From an uncultured Eubacteriales bacterium (GTDB taxonomy: Bacteria > Bacillota > Clostridia > Peptostreptococcales > Anaerovoracaceae), in the NCBI GenBank assembly GCA_902765035.1, contig CACWYF010000104.1, forward strand, positions 1-5,436: DNA of 5,436 nt, written 5' to 3'. Every line of letters starts with the position of its first letter. Within the stretch, counting starts at the first letter, position 1. Both the position numbers and the translations under genes were made by a program. This document shows positions 4,847 through 5,436 of this stretch, in pieces. Under the pieces are notes generated by a model. The model was not told the origin of the DNA, searched no databases, and saw nothing but the letters and a program-made list of their open reading frames with translations.

Positions 4847-5436
4847 TTACACCTCCCTTATGAACTCTTCAGGAAGGGCGTAATTATGCATCAGCGGTCC
4901 GGATCCCTTGCCGAGATCCAGCATCGCTCCCAAAGCACCTGAAAGGTATGCCTTGGCGCGCTCTACAGACTCTGTGAGGCTGCAGCCTTTGGCAAGATTG
5001 GACGCTATCGCGCTCGAAAGCGTGCATCCTGTTCCATGAGTATTAGGATTGTCTATTCTTTCACCCATGAACCATACAGCTTCCTCATTCTCAGTGCTGA
5101 AGAGGACATCGTTGGCATCATTGATGCTGTGTCCGCCCTTGACAAGAGCAGCGCATCCGTAGCGCTCGAAGAGTGTTTTTGCAGCCTTCTCCATGTCAGC
5201 TTCGTTCCTGATGGTCATATCTGCAAGGATCTCCGCCTCAGGAATGTTAGGTGTGATTACGGTTGCAAGAGGAAGCAGTCTGGCCTTAAGGGTATCTATC
5301 GCAGTATCCTCTATCAGGCGGGCTCCGCTTGTAGCCACCATGACAGGATCTACGACGATATTGACTGCTTTGTATTCCGTAAGGCAGTCCGCGATGACCC
5401 CGATAAGCTCGGATGAGGAGACCATTCCTATCTTGA
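4847..5436 (-). CDS. thiD: ThiD, HMP / HMP-phosphate kinase (5' end outside the window)
   Basis: ThiD phosphorylates HMP to HMP-P and then HMP-PP with ATP (EC 2.7.1.49 / 2.7.4.7), in the cytoplasm, for joining to the thiazole by ThiE. The C-terminal 195 residues are visible. They start with KIGM, a conserved internal position of ThiD, so the methionine at 5425 is not the start. About 70 residues of a usual 265 lie beyond the right edge. Ribokinase-family features, counted from the first visible codon, are DPVMVATSG at 29-37, TPN at 61-63, VKGGH near 98-102, and the nucleotide and catalytic loop NTHGTGCTLS at 131-140 with the catalytic-loop Cys at 137. The C-terminus GSGPLMHNY resembles the family's G-P-[VL]-x-H ending. 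The gene ends with TAA 2 nt before cytX. Because ThiD is fused to ThiE or TenA in some species, the missing N-terminus could carry an extra domain. Confidence 0.93.
   Translation of the reverse strand, partial: KIGMVSSSELIGVIADCLTEYKAVNIVVDPVMVATSGARLIEDTAIDTLKARLLPLATVITPNIPEAEILADMTIRNEADMEKAAKTLFERYGCAALVKGGHSINDANDVLFSTENEEAVWFMGERIDNPNTHGTGCTLSSAIASNLAKGCSLTESVERAKAYLSGALGAMLDLGKGSGPLMHNYALPEEFIREV

Overview
The window looks like chromosomal DNA from an anaerobic, moderate-GC Gram-positive bacterium of the Clostridia (Eubacteriales). The signs are strong AGGAGG-type ribosome binding sites before most genes, a cysteine-rich ferredoxin-like protein, a Crp/Fnr regulator divergent from that gene, and a thiamin-salvage operon typical of Firmicutes. 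The lineage is an inference from gene content; nothing in the window fixes the genus.

Left part (1-1888): a redox-regulation island. A truncated minus-strand gene (1-95) starts like an AsrA / hydrogenase-beta type Fe-S electron-transfer subunit. Upstream of it, also on the minus strand, lies a Fe-S protein gene (290-1099) with an N-terminal ferredoxin domain and a cysteine-rich C-terminal half. Divergent from that gene is a Crp/Fnr-family regulator (1211-1888, plus strand) with no cysteine at all. Each minus-strand gene has a perfect palindrome upstream (220-235 and 1169-1186). Both palindrome centres sit exactly 41.5 bp before the start point implied by the best -10 element, the geometry of a class II Crp/Fnr-activated promoter. 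I infer that the regulator controls both genes, perhaps with its own. This is the most interesting signal in the window.

Middle part (1889-3015): a single minus-strand gene (1944-2789) encoding a Cro/C1-type helix-turn-helix joined to a Uma2-family (PD-(D/E)XK nuclease-like) domain. It has its own sigma-A-like promoter, flanked by a 7-bp inverted repeat that could be an operator. The 55-bp gap after the regulator gene and the 226-bp gap upstream of the Uma2 gene contain no other gene or clear terminator.

Right part (3016-5436): a tightly packed minus-strand thiamin-precursor operon, thiD - cytX - tenA in transcription order. thiD runs off the right edge. cytX starts 2 nt after the thiD stop, and tenA overlaps the cytX stop by 4 nt (ATGA). 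CytX would import hydroxymethylpyrimidine (HMP) or a related pyrimidine, TenA would release HMP from degraded thiamin, and ThiD would phosphorylate HMP to HMP-PP for thiamin synthesis. The operon promoter and any TPP riboswitch would lie beyond the right edge; none is visible here.
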